64,000 bases of DNA from the NCBI GenBank assembly GCA_037974335.1, contig CM075743.1:7994449-8058448 (forward strand). Reading direction: 5' to 3'. Below the pieces are notes generated by a model that saw only the letters and a list, made by a program, of their open reading frames with translations, searched no databases and was not told where the DNA came from. Position numbers and translations under genes: made by a program. The stretch's first letter is position 1. Every line of letters starts with the position of its first letter. Origin of the DNA: Prionace glauca. Lineage: Eukaryota > Chordata > Chondrichthyes > Carcharhiniformes > Carcharhinidae. Positions 1 to 12,800 of the stretch are shown in pieces.

Positions 1-200
1 TTTATCACTTTTCACAGCTTCAGGACAGTTTTAAATTCCGTTCTGATTGATGCTGGAACTGATTCAGAGCCATTGTTGTGATGTAGGAAGCTCAGCACCA
101 ATTTATGAGCAATGAGCTCCCTGAAAGAGCAGTGTGATCATGAGCAGACAATCTGCTGTCTGCTGTTTGAGGATTGCTGTTTGAGATTGCAATAACTCCA
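1..200 (+). repeat. SINE-like segment at cassette boundary (array unit 1)
   Basis: Starts 'tttatcacttttcacagc', the same anchor that follows each C2 exon. It resembles a widespread shark repeat ('catttat...cctttcac...caatgaag'; a better copy is at 12567). It shows that the window begins inside a cassette intron. Confidence 0.6.
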
Positions 201-552
201 AGAAGTGGATCTGAAAGAGCTGTGCTTTTATTGCGCAAAATGAAAATAAGCAATAACAACATGCCTGTGCTGAACATAACAAATCTCAACCAGGACTAAA
301 AGATTAATGGAACCTCTCAAGGTCTTGCTTTATCAAGGGCTTATTATACAATCTCATTATGGTTGTCTAATTATCAATCCTCAGGGAGCACATATTCAAT
401 GAGCTCAATGATATCAAACAGGGAATTATTTAATTGCATTGCAAGATGCATTGGAGAGATTTCCAAGAACACAGTGGTAAATCCTACTGAAACATATCTG
501 TTTTGAATTAAACTATTATTTCAGTTCAATTTTTGACCTGCTGTCTTTTCAG

Positions 553-861
553 CTCCGAGTGCATTGTGGGCAAAAAATAATGTAACAGGAGTTTTGGGAA
601 GAGCGATCACTATCGATTGTCACTATGACAAATTGTCCCAGTCACATGTGAAATATTGGGGTCGTCAGTGCTCTGTTTTGGTAAAATCAGACGATCCAGA
701 TGGACGGAGAGGGAGAATGTCGATCACAGATAACAAGACACGGGGATTATTTGTTGTTACGATGGAGGATCTTCGCCCAGGAGATGCAGGATGGTACAGC
801 TGTGGTATTGATAAGTCCAGCTTCCTTTCAATATTTCCTATAAAGCTACAAATATCTGACG
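553..861 (+). CDS. Gene A exon: V-type Ig domain 1
   Basis: 309-bp exon, phase 1 at both ends, after 'tgtcttttcag' and before the donor G|GTAAAT. It begins PSALWAKNNV. B-strand Cys is in ITIDCHY, the core Trp in VKYW, then DPDGRRGRMSI and the F-strand DAGWYSCGI. It carries one extra Cys (RQC) without the usual partner beside the Trp; the residue after that Trp is Gly here, where the other copies have Ser. It ends KLQISDG, a G-strand. This is the CD300/pIgR-type V fold. Confidence 0.85.
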
Positions 862-3800
862 GTAAATGGTTCTCGGTGATTATCTTTATTACTCTCAACT
901 GAAATGACTGATTGGTGCTTTATCTGGGAGGAGACTTTGACAGCTCCGATGTCTGGAGGCTCTGCTGCAGTGCAGTGTCTAGCAGCTAGAGGGCAGTTAG
1001 AACAATGATTATGTTGGAGGAATTGTAATTCAGAGGCTCAGAGTAAAGATCCAGAGAGATGGGGCCAGATTTATTGCATCTGGGATCACACTCGCCTGGT
1101 TAACATGTTGACAAGGACACCGCCATGCTCCCGATGCCTGGACAATAGACCTACCGTTTCCCAAATACCCACCAGATACTCACCAATAGCTCATTTCATC
1201 TCCTGTAGTAAATTCCTTCAGATCATTAAACCTCTACACTTGGTTGAAGTCAGAGTCCAGCGCTGAGTTCAAAAACAAAGGGCCTCAATACAAATCGACC
1301 AGTTCAAGCCAGTTTCTCGAATTAACTATTTCATTTGCTACCAGCGGATAGCTTCTATCTCCCAACTCATGTCCTTTGGGTGAAACTTACATTGGAATTT
1401 TACTGAGTGTCCGCTGTGGTATTGGAGCGAGTGTGGGGCAGACAACAGAAATGTCTGTTGACCTTGGGCGAGATTTTTCAGTCTCGTTCATTTGAGACCA
1501 AAAGACCCCACCCTTGACTTTAAACAGTACTGACATTTAAATGTTAAATGGTACTTAAATGTTAAATGTTTAATATAAATGCAAACAATGGCCAGAATTC
1601 AACAAACTCATCCGCGGCTGAGATTCTCCAGTCCTGCTGCTGTGAATGGAGATTTGGCTGAGCACCAAATTCCCTATTCCAATGGGTAGTGGGGCCGGAT
1701 CACCTGATATCGGAGAATTCAGGTCAAGAATAGATTTTTAAGCCTCCATTATCTCAACAAACATCCACAGTCTATCTCAGGTCACACTCCTATGCTTGTC
1801 ACTAACTAATTTGCTATCATGAATATCTGCTGTCCATGAGAACAATCAATAGATACTACCTGCATTCGGCCAAATTCCCACTGCCATCTCTCTCTCCCTA
1901 ACACTTTCCCTTTCCCCTCACAGCCTGGGTCAGGTCTAGAAATATTGGTAATATGACACTATTAAATTTTTTGGTCAATCTGAAGATTAAAGTTTTAAAG
2001 TTTAATGTTAAAGCTTTTTTAAATTAGTGTCACAAGTCGGCTTACATTAACACTGCAATGAAGTTACTGTGAAAATCCAGTAATGATTTTTATTCCCACA
2101 GAACCGGTCTCTGTTCCTGAACTGAAATTTCTATCACCACCAAGTGCCTCATGTTCTGGGGGCTCAGTGTCCGTCTCCTGTGAGTCTGTCCAGGGATCAC
2201 TTCCCATTCAGTACACATGGTATGAAAAGACCCCGTTTGAAGATTCAAAGATCTCTGACACCAATAAACTGGATCTACATTGTCAATCCTTCACACAGCA
2301 ACATCATCAATATTACTGCACAGCCTCAAATAACCAGGGAGATAAATCCAGTGAAATGGTTACAGTGTCAGTGATCCACATTTCAGAGAATGACTGCAGT
2401 TATTTAACACAAATCAGCAGCGTTGGTAAATATCACTTTAAGCTTCATAAACTACAACTAATTTTTAATGTTTTCAAAGCAATTGGAATTGAAATATAAT
2501 TGCATTTATTTGGCACTTTTCACATCTTCAGGACAGTTTTAAAATCCGTTCTGGTCAATGCTGGAACTGATTAAGAGCCATTGTTGTGATGTAGGAAGCT
2601 CAGCACCAATTTGTGAGTAATGAGCCCTCTCAAAGAGCAGTGTGATCATGAGCAGACAATCTGCTGTCTGACAATTGCTGTTTGAGAATATAATAACTCC
2701 AGGAGCTGGATGGGAATGAAGCGTGCTTTTGATGCACAAAATGAAAATAAACGATAACCACATGCCTGTGGTGAACACAAAGTTCATGGCAAAATGGGGC
2801 TGTTCATAGAACAGCTCCGTTGTATGAAGCAAGACCTTGAGAAGATCGATTAACATTTTAATCCTGGTGGGCACAGAAGACCACGATCGCTTTGGCAGTA
2901 GCTGTATGTTCCCTTGCCAAGGACACCCATCTGCGAATATAGCAGAGGAAGAGGGGGAGGTCGCCAAATCAGAATACACACCCCCACCCCCTCCCCCCCA
3001 AACCAGAATGCCCATTGGACTATTAAGGTCAAGTTTAGCCTGGCCCAGGAACAGGTTAACTAGGTCTTCCTTCTTGCTACCCTTCTGGGTGCCCAAAGAT
3101 TAACAGCATCGGGCAGAAGTGCAGTCAAAATCTAATAACGGTTTTTTATGGAAATTGGAAGGGGAGATTCAGCAAATGCAGTCAACATATACATGTTCTA
3201 CAAACTCCACAAGCTGCAGAAAGTGCCCAAGTTATCAACAGCAAAGTCCACAAACACTAATTAGGCCATCTGTTTTAGTGATAAGTATGGGTCAGAGAAG
3301 TGAAACAACCTCCCTTCTCTGAAACAACCTCCTTGATCTTGTTCAAGGTAATACCATGCAAACTTTCATGCCCACTTGAGAAGACAAGAGAACTCCAGTG
3401 TAATGTCTCTCTGAGAATTGACATCTCTAATAGTACTGTACTGGAGTTCCAGCCTAGGTGTTCACGAGAACATGACTTGAACCCACAATCACCTGACTCA
3501 GATATGCGAGTGATACCCTTGAGATACAGGTAGCATCATTGAGGACAGTTCTTATTAATAGTAAGAAATAGATGTACCTTTTCGCACTCAAGGCATCATA
3601 TATGTTCCACGGTGTGTCATAATCCTTTTGAAAATAAAAAGAATTGAAGAGATTGCAAAAGCAAAATGCTGCTGTTGATAGAATCTGTAACAAAGACGGA
3701 AAATGCTCGCAATACCTAGCTGGTTAGGCAAATCCTGTGATTAGAACAGACTTAAAGTCTCAAGACCTTGAAATCAGGACCGAAATGTTAATGGATCCTC

Positions 3801-6800
3801 TCAAGGTCTTGCTTCATACAAAGCTTGGTATATGAGCTCCACATGGTTAGCTATTTATAATTCCCAGGGAGCTCATATTCAATAAGCACAATGGGGAGGT
3901 CAATTAATGATTCCCCTTTCAGAGCGTGGGGGTTATCACAGAGAAATAAACTTTCCTCAGTCCTTCTTTGGAATACTCTTCTGCTTGTCCACTGGGGGGT
4001 CCTGATGTCCATGAGGTGGGGCCTGATATCTTTCGGCAATGCGAGGAGGGAAATTGTGCATGCATTGTCATGGAGAATTCGAATGGCAGGTTTGGCATCG
4101 AGGCTGTGGGGAGTGGGAGTGCTGATGCTGACAGAGAAGGGCTGATGTTGGGTGGAGTGCCCTGTTCTTTGAGTGGCGGGATGTTGAGGGGAGGTTGACC
4201 CTTTATGTGAGGGACTTTCCCCTTGTCCACTGGAGGTCCCAGTGTCCATGAGGTAGAGCCTGATATCTGTGGGCAACAGGGGGATTCTTTAATTTAACTT
4301 TAACTTCAACTTTAAAACTGGTGCCCAATCTCTATGGAGACAGCCTTGCCAGCTCAATCAGGCCCCGCCCCAACTAGAATGACAACACAAACCACACCCC
4401 GTGATTTTTTTTGACAACGTCAGGAGATCTGGTGGGAAAAGCTGTCTGTCTTTCTGGGCACAAACTCACCGGTTTTCAGTATCAACCTGACAATTTAATT
4501 TTTTTCTGGAAAATTCCACTCATTAAATGAATGTTCCCAACACCTCAAACAAGGAGGTATTCAATTGGATTAGAAGATGTGTTGGACAGATTTCTCTGAA
4601 CATAATGGTGAATCCCATTGAAATATATCTGTTTGAATTAAACAACTATTTCCAGTTTAATTTTTGACCTATTGTCTTTTCAGCTCCAAGTGCATTGTGG
4701 GCAAAAAATAATGTAACGGGAGTTTTGGGAAGAGCGATCACTATCGATTGTCACTATGACAAATTGTCCCAGTCACATGTGAAATATTGGAGTCGTCAGT
4801 GCTCTGTTTTGGTAAAATCAGACGATCCAGATGGACGGCGAGGGAGAATGTCGATCACAGATAACAAGTCACAAGGATTATTTGTTGTTACTATGGAGGG
4901 TGTTCGCCCAGGAGATGAAGGATGGTACAGCTGTGGTATTGATAAGTCCGGCTTCCTTTCAATATTTCCTGTAAAGCTAAAAATATCTGACGGTAAATTG
5001 TTCTCAGTGATTATCTTTCTTAATCTCGACTGAAATGTCTGATCGGTGTTTATCTGGGAGGAGACACTGACCGCTCTGATATCTGGAGGCTCCGTGGCAG
5101 TGCAGAGTGTGGCAGCTAGAGGGCAGTTAGAACAATGATTATGTTGGAGGAATTGTAATTCAGAGGCTCAGAGAAATGATCCAGAGAGATGGGGTTTGAT
5201 TTATCGCACCTTAGACCACACTCCCCTGGTGAACAAGTTGTCAGAAAACCCACCCATGCTCCTGTTGGCTGGAAAATAGATCTTAACCACTTCCCAGATA
5301 TTCACCAGATACTCACCAACAGCTCACTTCTTCTGTAGCAAATTCCTTCAGCTCATTAAACCTTCACACTCGGTTGAAGTCAGACTCCAGCACTGAGTTC
5401 AAAAACAAAGGGACTCAGTACAAAAAGAGCAGCTCAAGCCAGTTTCCCCAATTAACCATTTCAGTTGCTGCCAGCTGATAGCTTCTATCTCCCAGCTCAC
5501 GTCCTTTGGTTGATATTTACGTTGGAATTTTACTGCCTTGCCCGCCGTGGTATTGGAGCGGGTGTGGGGCAGACAACGGAAATGTCTGTTGACCTTGGGC
5601 AGGATTCTCCAGTCTTGTTCTTTTGAGGTCATAAAACCTCACCCTAGACTTTAAACAGTACTGACACTTAAATGTTAAATGGTACTGAATGTTAAATGTT
5701 AAAACAAATACAAACAATGGCCGGAATTTACCAAACTTGTCCAGAGCTGGAATTATCCAATGAATGGAGATTTGCCTGAGCGCCAAATTCCCTATTCCAA
5801 CTGGCAGTGGGGGCTGATCACCCGATATCGGAGAATTCAGGTCAAGGTTAGATTTTAGGAAAGGTATTTAAATCTCCATTATCTCAGCAAACATCCACAA
5901 TCTATTTCAGGTAACATCCAATGCTTGTCTCTAACTAATGTGCTACCATGAATATTTGCTGTCCATGAGAACAATGAATAGATACTACCTACATTCGGCC
6001 AAGTTTCCACTGCCAACTCTTTCTCTCTCTCTAACACTTTCCCTTCCTCCTCAAGTACTGGGTGAGGTTGAGAAATATTGATAATATGAAACTATTTAAC
6101 ATTTTGGCCATTCTAATGATTAAAGTTTTTAAGTTTAAAGTTAAAGCTTTTTTTTTACTTAGTGTCACAAGTAGGCTTACATTAACACTGCAATGAAGTT
6201 ACTGTGAAAATCCGTTAATGCCAGTTTTTTTTTTCCCACAGAACCTGTGTCTGTTCCTGAACTTAAATTTCTATCACCACCAAATGCCTCATGTTCTGGG
6301 GGCTCAGTTTCCGTCTCCTGTGAGTCTGTCCAGGGATCACTTCCCATTCAGTACACATGGTATGAAAAGACCCCGTCTGAAGATTCAAAGATCTCTGACA
6401 CCAATAAACTGGATCTACATTGTCAATCCTTCACACAGCAACATCATCAATATTACTGCACAGCCTCAAATAACCAGGGAGAAAAATCCAGTGAAATGGT
6501 TACAGTGTCAGTGATCCACATTTCAGAGAATGACTGCAGTTATTTAACACAAATCAGCAGCATTGGTAAATATCGCTTTAAGCTTCAAAAAAATCAACTC
6601 ATGTTTCAAATTAATGTCTGTCTGAATTACTCACTGGTTTAGTTATATTGGTAGTTCCAAACAATTTTAATAAAAATAGAATTGCATTTTTTATCACTTT
6701 TCACAGCTTCACGACAGTTTTACGTTCCGTTCTGATCAATGCTGAAACTGATTCAGAGCCATTGTTGTGATGTAGGAAGCTCAGTACTAGTTTATGAGCA

Positions 6801-9800
6801 ATGAGCTCCCTCAAAGAGCAATGTGATCATGAACAGACAATCTCCTGTTTGAGGATTGCTGTATGAGATTGCAATAACTCCAAGAGGTAGATCTGAAAGA
6901 GCTGTGCTTTTATTGCGCTAAATGAAAATAAGCAGTAACAACATTCCTGTGCTGAACATAACAAATCCCAACCAGGGCTAAAAGATTAATGGAACCTCTC
7001 AAGGTCTTGCTTTATAAAGGGCTTATCATACAATCTCATTATGGTTGTCTAATTATCAATCCTCAGGGAGCACATATTCAATGAGCCCAATGATATCAAA
7101 CAGGGAAGTTGTTAATTGCATTGCAAGATGCATTGGAGAGATTTCCAAGAACACAGTGGTAAATCCTACTGAAACATATCTGTTTTGAATTAAACAATTA
7201 TTTTAGTTCTGTTTCTGACCTCTGTCTTTTCAGCTCCGAGTGCATTGTGGGCAAAAAATAATGTAACAGGAGTTTTGGGAAGAGCGATCACTATCGATTG
7301 TCACTATGACAAATTGTCCCAGTCACATGTGAAATATTGGAGTCGTCAGTGCTCTGTTTTGGTAAAATCAGACGATCCAGATGGACGGCAAGGGAGAATG
7401 TCGATCACAGATAACAAGACACAAGGATTATTTGTTGTTACTATGGAGGATCTTCACTCAGGAGATGCAGGATGGTACAGCTGTGGTATTGATAAGCCTG
7501 GCCTCCTTTCAATATTATCTATAAAGCTTCAAATATCTGACGGTAAATTGTTCTTAGTGATTATCTTTATTACTCTTGACTGGAATATCCGATCGGTGCT
7601 TTATCTGGGAGGAGACGTTGACAGCTCCGATGTCTGGAGGCTCCGTGGCAGTGCAGAGTGTGGCAGCTAGAGGGCAGTTAGAACAATGATTATGTTGGAG
7701 GAATTGTAATTCAGAGGCTCAGAGTAAAGATCCAGAGAGATGGGGTCAGATTTACCGCACCTTAGACCACACTCTCCTGGTTAACATGTTGGCAAGAACA
7801 CCGCCATGCTCCCGATGCCTGGACAATAGACCATCCCACTTCCCAAATACTCACCAGATACTCACCAACAGCTCATTTCTTCTCCTGTAGTAAATTCCTT
7901 CAGGTCATTAAACCTCCACATTCGGTTGAAGTCAGACTCCAGTGCTGAGTTCAAAAACAAAGGGACTCAGTACAAAAAGAGCAGTTCCCAACTAATGTCC
8001 TTTGGATGATACTTACATTGGAATTTTACTGAGTGTCCGCTGTGGTATCAGAGCGGGTGTGGGGAAGACAACGAAAATATCTGTTGACCTTGGGCGGGAT
8101 TTTTCAGTCTCGCTCATTTGAGACCAAAAGACCCCACCCTAGACTTTAAATAGTACTGACATTTAAATGTTAAATGGTACTTAAATGTTAAATGTTAAAT
8201 ATAAATGCAAACAATGGCCAGAATTCAACAAACTCATCCGAGGCTGAGATTCTCCTGTCCTGCTGCTGTCCTGAGCACCAAATTCCCTATTCCAACTGGC
8301 AGTGGGGCCAGATCACCTGATATTGGAGAATTCAGGTCAAGAATAGATTTTTAAGCCTCCGTTATCTCAACAAACATCCACAGTCTATCTCAGGTCACAC
8401 TCCTATGCTTGACACTAACTAATCTGCTACCATGAATATCTGCTGTCCGTGAGAACAATCAATAGATACTACCTGCATTCGGCCAAGCTCCCACTGCCAT
8501 CTCTCTCTCTCTAACACTTTCCCTTCCCCCTCACCGCGTGGATGAGGTCTAGAAACATTGGTAATATGAAACTATTTAATTTTTTTGGTCACTCTAACGA
8601 TTAAAGTTTTAAAGTTTAATGTTAAAGCTTTTTAAAATTGGTGTCACAAGTAGGCTTACATTAACACTGTAATGAAGTTGCTGTGAAAATCCGTTAATCA
8701 TTTTTATTTCCACAGAACCCGTGTCCGTTCCTGAACTGAAATTTCTATCACCACCAAATGCCTCATGTTCTGGGGGCTCAGTGTCCGTCTCCTGTGAGTC
8801 TGTCCAGGGATCACTTCCCATTCAGTACACATGGTATGAAAAGACCCCTTCTGAAGATTCAAAGATCTCTGACACCAATAAACTGGATCTACATTGTCAA
8901 TCTTTCACACAGCAACATCATCAATATTACTGCACAGCCTCAAATAACCAGGGAGAAAAATCCAGTGAGATGGTTACAGTGTCAGTGATCCACATTTCAG
9001 AGAATGACTGCAATTATTTCACTAAAATCAACAACGTTGGTAAATATCACATTAAGCTTTAAAAAATTCAATCAATTTTTAAAAATTAATGTCTGTCTGA
9101 ATTGCTCACGGGTTTTGATCTATTGGTAGTTCCAAGCAATTTAAAAAAAAATAGCATTGCATTTATTTGTCACTTCTCACAGCTTCAGGACAGTTTCAAA
9201 GTCCGTTCTGGTCAATGCTAGAACTGATTCAGAGCCATTGTTGTGATGTAGGAAGCTCAGCACCACTTTATGAGCGATGAGCTCCCTCAAAGAGCAATGT
9301 GATCATGAGCAGACAATCTGCTATCTGACAATTGCTGTTTGAGAATATAATAACTCCAGGCGATGGATCTGAAAGAGCTGTGCTTTTATTGTACAAAATG
9401 AAAATAAACAATAACAACATGCCTGTGGTGAACACAACAAATCTGAACCAGGGCTCAAAGATTAATGGAACCTCTCAAGGTCTTGCTTTATAAAGGGCTT
9501 ATTATACAATCTCATTCTGGTTGTGCAATTATCAATCCACAGGGAACACATAGTCAATGGGCCCAATGATATCAAACAGGGGAATACTGAATTGCATTAG
9601 AAGATGTGTTGGAGAGATTTCTCTGAACACAGTGGTAAATCCTTCTGAAACATATCTATTTGAATTAAACAATTATTTTCAGTTCAATTTTTGACCTGTT
9701 GTCTTTTCAGCTGCAAGTACATTGTGGGCAAAAAATAATGTAACAGGAGTTTTGGGAAGAGCGATCAGTATCGATTGTCACTATGACAAATTGTCCCAGT

Positions 9801-12800
9801 CACATGTGAAATATTGGAGTCGTCAGTGCTCTGTTTTGGTAAAATCAGACGATCCAGATGGACGGCGAGGGAGAGTGTCGATCACAGATAACAAGACACA
9901 AGGATTATTTGTTGTTACTATAGAGGATCTTCGCCCAGGAGATGCAGGATGGTACAGCTGTGGTATTGATAAGCCCAGCCTCCTTTCAATATTTCCTGTA
10001 AAGCTACAAATATCTGATGGTAAATTTTTCTCAGTGATTATCTTTATTACTCTCAACTGAAATGTCTGATTGGTGCTTTATCTGGGAGGAGACATTGACA
10101 GATCCGATATCTGGAGGCTCCGTGGCAGTGCAGAGTGTGGCAGCTAGAGGGCAGTTAGAACAATGATTATGTTGGAGGAATTGTAATTCAGAGGTTCAGA
10201 GTAATGATCCAGAGAGATGGGGTCAGATTTATTGCATCTTGGACCACGCTATCCTGGTTAACAAGTTGACAGTAACCCCACTCGTGGTCTCGTTGCCTGG
10301 AGAATACACCTTGACCACTTCCCGAATACTCACTAGATACTCACCAACAGCTCACTTCTTCTCCTGTAGTAAATTCCTTCAGCTCATCAAACCTCCACTC
10401 TTGATTGAAGTCAGATTCCAGTGCTGATTGTACTGAGAATGCCTGAATTTATATGTTCAAAAACAAAGGGACTCAGTACAAAAAGATTAGTTCAAGCCAG
10501 TTTCCCCAATTAACTATTTCAGTTGCTTTCAGCTAATAGCTTCTATCTCCCAACTGATGTCCTTTGGATGATACTTACGTCGGAATTTTACTGCCTTGCC
10601 CGCCGTGGTATCAGAGTGGGTGTGGGGCAGACAGCGGAAATCTCTGTTGACCTTGGGTGGGATTTTCCAGTCTCGCTCATTCAAGGCCATAAAACTACGC
10701 TCTCGACTTTAACAGTATTGACACTTAAACGTTAACTGGTACTTACTGTTGAATGTTAAATGCAAATGCAAACAATGGCTGGAATTCACCAAACTTGTCT
10801 GCAGCTGGAATTATCCAGTCCCGCTGCCACCAATGGAGATTTGGCTGAGCGCCAAATTCCCTATTCTAACTGGCAGCAGGGGGCGGATCACTCAATATCG
10901 GAGAATTCAGGTCAAGATTAGATTTTAGGAAAAATATTTAAGTCTCTGTTCTCTCAGCAAACATCCACAGTTTATCTTGGGTGACACTTCAATGCTTGTC
11001 ACCAACTTATCTGCTGTCATGAATATCTGCTGTCTGTGACAGTAATCAGTAGATATTTCCTGCATTCAGCCAATTTCTCACTTCCATCTCTCTCTCTCTC
11101 TAATTCTTTCCCTTCCTCTTCACATCCTGGATGAGTTGCAAAAATGTTGGTAATATGAAATTATTCAATTTTTTTGCCATTCTAAAGTTTAAAGTTTTAA
11201 AGTTTAAAGTTAAAGATTTTTCTAACTGCTGTCACAAATAGGCTTACATTAACACTGCAGCAAAGTTACTGTGAAAATCTGTTAATGATTGTCTTTTTCG
11301 CATAGAGCCCGTGTCTGTTCCTGAACTGAATTTTCTATCACCACCAAGTGTCTCATGTTCTGGGGGCTCAGTGTCCGTCTCCTGTGAGTCTGTCCAGGGA
11401 TCACTTCCCATTCAGTACACATGGTATGAAAAGACCCCGTCTGAAGATTCAAAGATCTCTGACACCAATAAACTGGATCTACATTGTCAATCCTTCACAC
11501 AGCAACATCATCAATATTACTGCACAGCCTCAAATAACCAGGGAGACAAATCCAGTGAGATGTTTAACATTTCACTGACCAATGGCTTAGGGGAGAATTG
11601 CAGTTATGTGACACAGATCAACAGTGTTGGTAAGTGATAGTGTAAACATACAATGTGGTCAGTGAAATATTTATTGGTGTTTGTCTATTCTGCACTCCCT
11701 CCTTGGCCTTGGAGGGAGTGCAGAGGAGGTTCACTAGGCTGATACGTGATATGAGGGGGTTGGCCTATGAAGAGAGACTAAATAGACTGGATCTGTACTC
11801 GTTGGAGTTTAGAAGGATGAGGGGGGATCTTATAGAGATATATAAGATAACAAAGGGGAGGGTAGAGGTAGAGAGATTCTTCCCGCTTAGAAAGGATAGC
11901 AGGACTAGATGGCACAGCCTCAAGATAAGGGGGGGGGCAGTCTAGATTAGACTTGAGGAGGAACTTCTTCACTCAAAGGGTGGTGAATCTCTGGAATTCT
12001 CTGCCCGTTGAAGTGGAGGCTACCTCGCTAAATATATTTAAGTCACGGGTAGAAAGGTTTTTGATAGACAGGGGAATTAAGGGTTCTGGGGAGGAAGCGG
12101 ATAAGTGGAACTTATCCACTTCAGATCAGCCATGATCTTATTGAATGGCGGGGCAGGCTCGAAGGGCTAGATGGCCTACTCCTGTTCTGGTTTCTTATGT
12201 TCTTATGTTTTTATTCTGATTGCTGGTTAGCTTCCTAATGTCTCTTAGAATGACTAATGGCAGAATTCACTCTGCTTTGTCCCTCAGCCACTCGGAACAA
12301 AGTTACCGATTAAAATATCAGTTGAAAATATCAAGATCATAAAATATTGCCCAAACATATGTAAACGTTGCAGTAATCCCAAGAAAATTAAATAGAACTT
12401 GATTGATAAAATCTCCATTAACCATTCCTGTTCCCATTTCTTGGAGATCAAATTGTGAAAAACAACCTTTAGCTGATGTCTCTTGCTTTAGGATGAATGG
12501 TAAGGATAGAGAGTTAAAGATTTGATGTGAAATGATCACATCTTAAAAGGTCTCACTTACAAAATGAAAGAAGGTCTCACATTTATTTTCACAGTCACCT
12601 GACTTCTCAAAGCACTTTACAACAAATGAAGCACTGTCACTGTTGTGAGGCAGGAAACACAGCAGCCAATTTGCACACAGCAAACTCAAAATAATGAACT
12701 GAGAACCTGTTTTCAATTGAGGGATAAATATCGCCGGGTGATTTGGAGTAACACTTCCGTTTTTCTTCAGGAGATCTTGTGCCACAGATCTTATACAGCC

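Noticed and set aside
3851-4276. 141-codon minus-strand frame in cassette 2 intron
   Set aside because: No homologous domain, overlaps a direct repeat, and absent from other cassettes.
7543-7670. Extension of V exon 3 past its donor
   Set aside because: The donor is conserved with the other V exons and the extra frame is closed in them, so read-through is chance.
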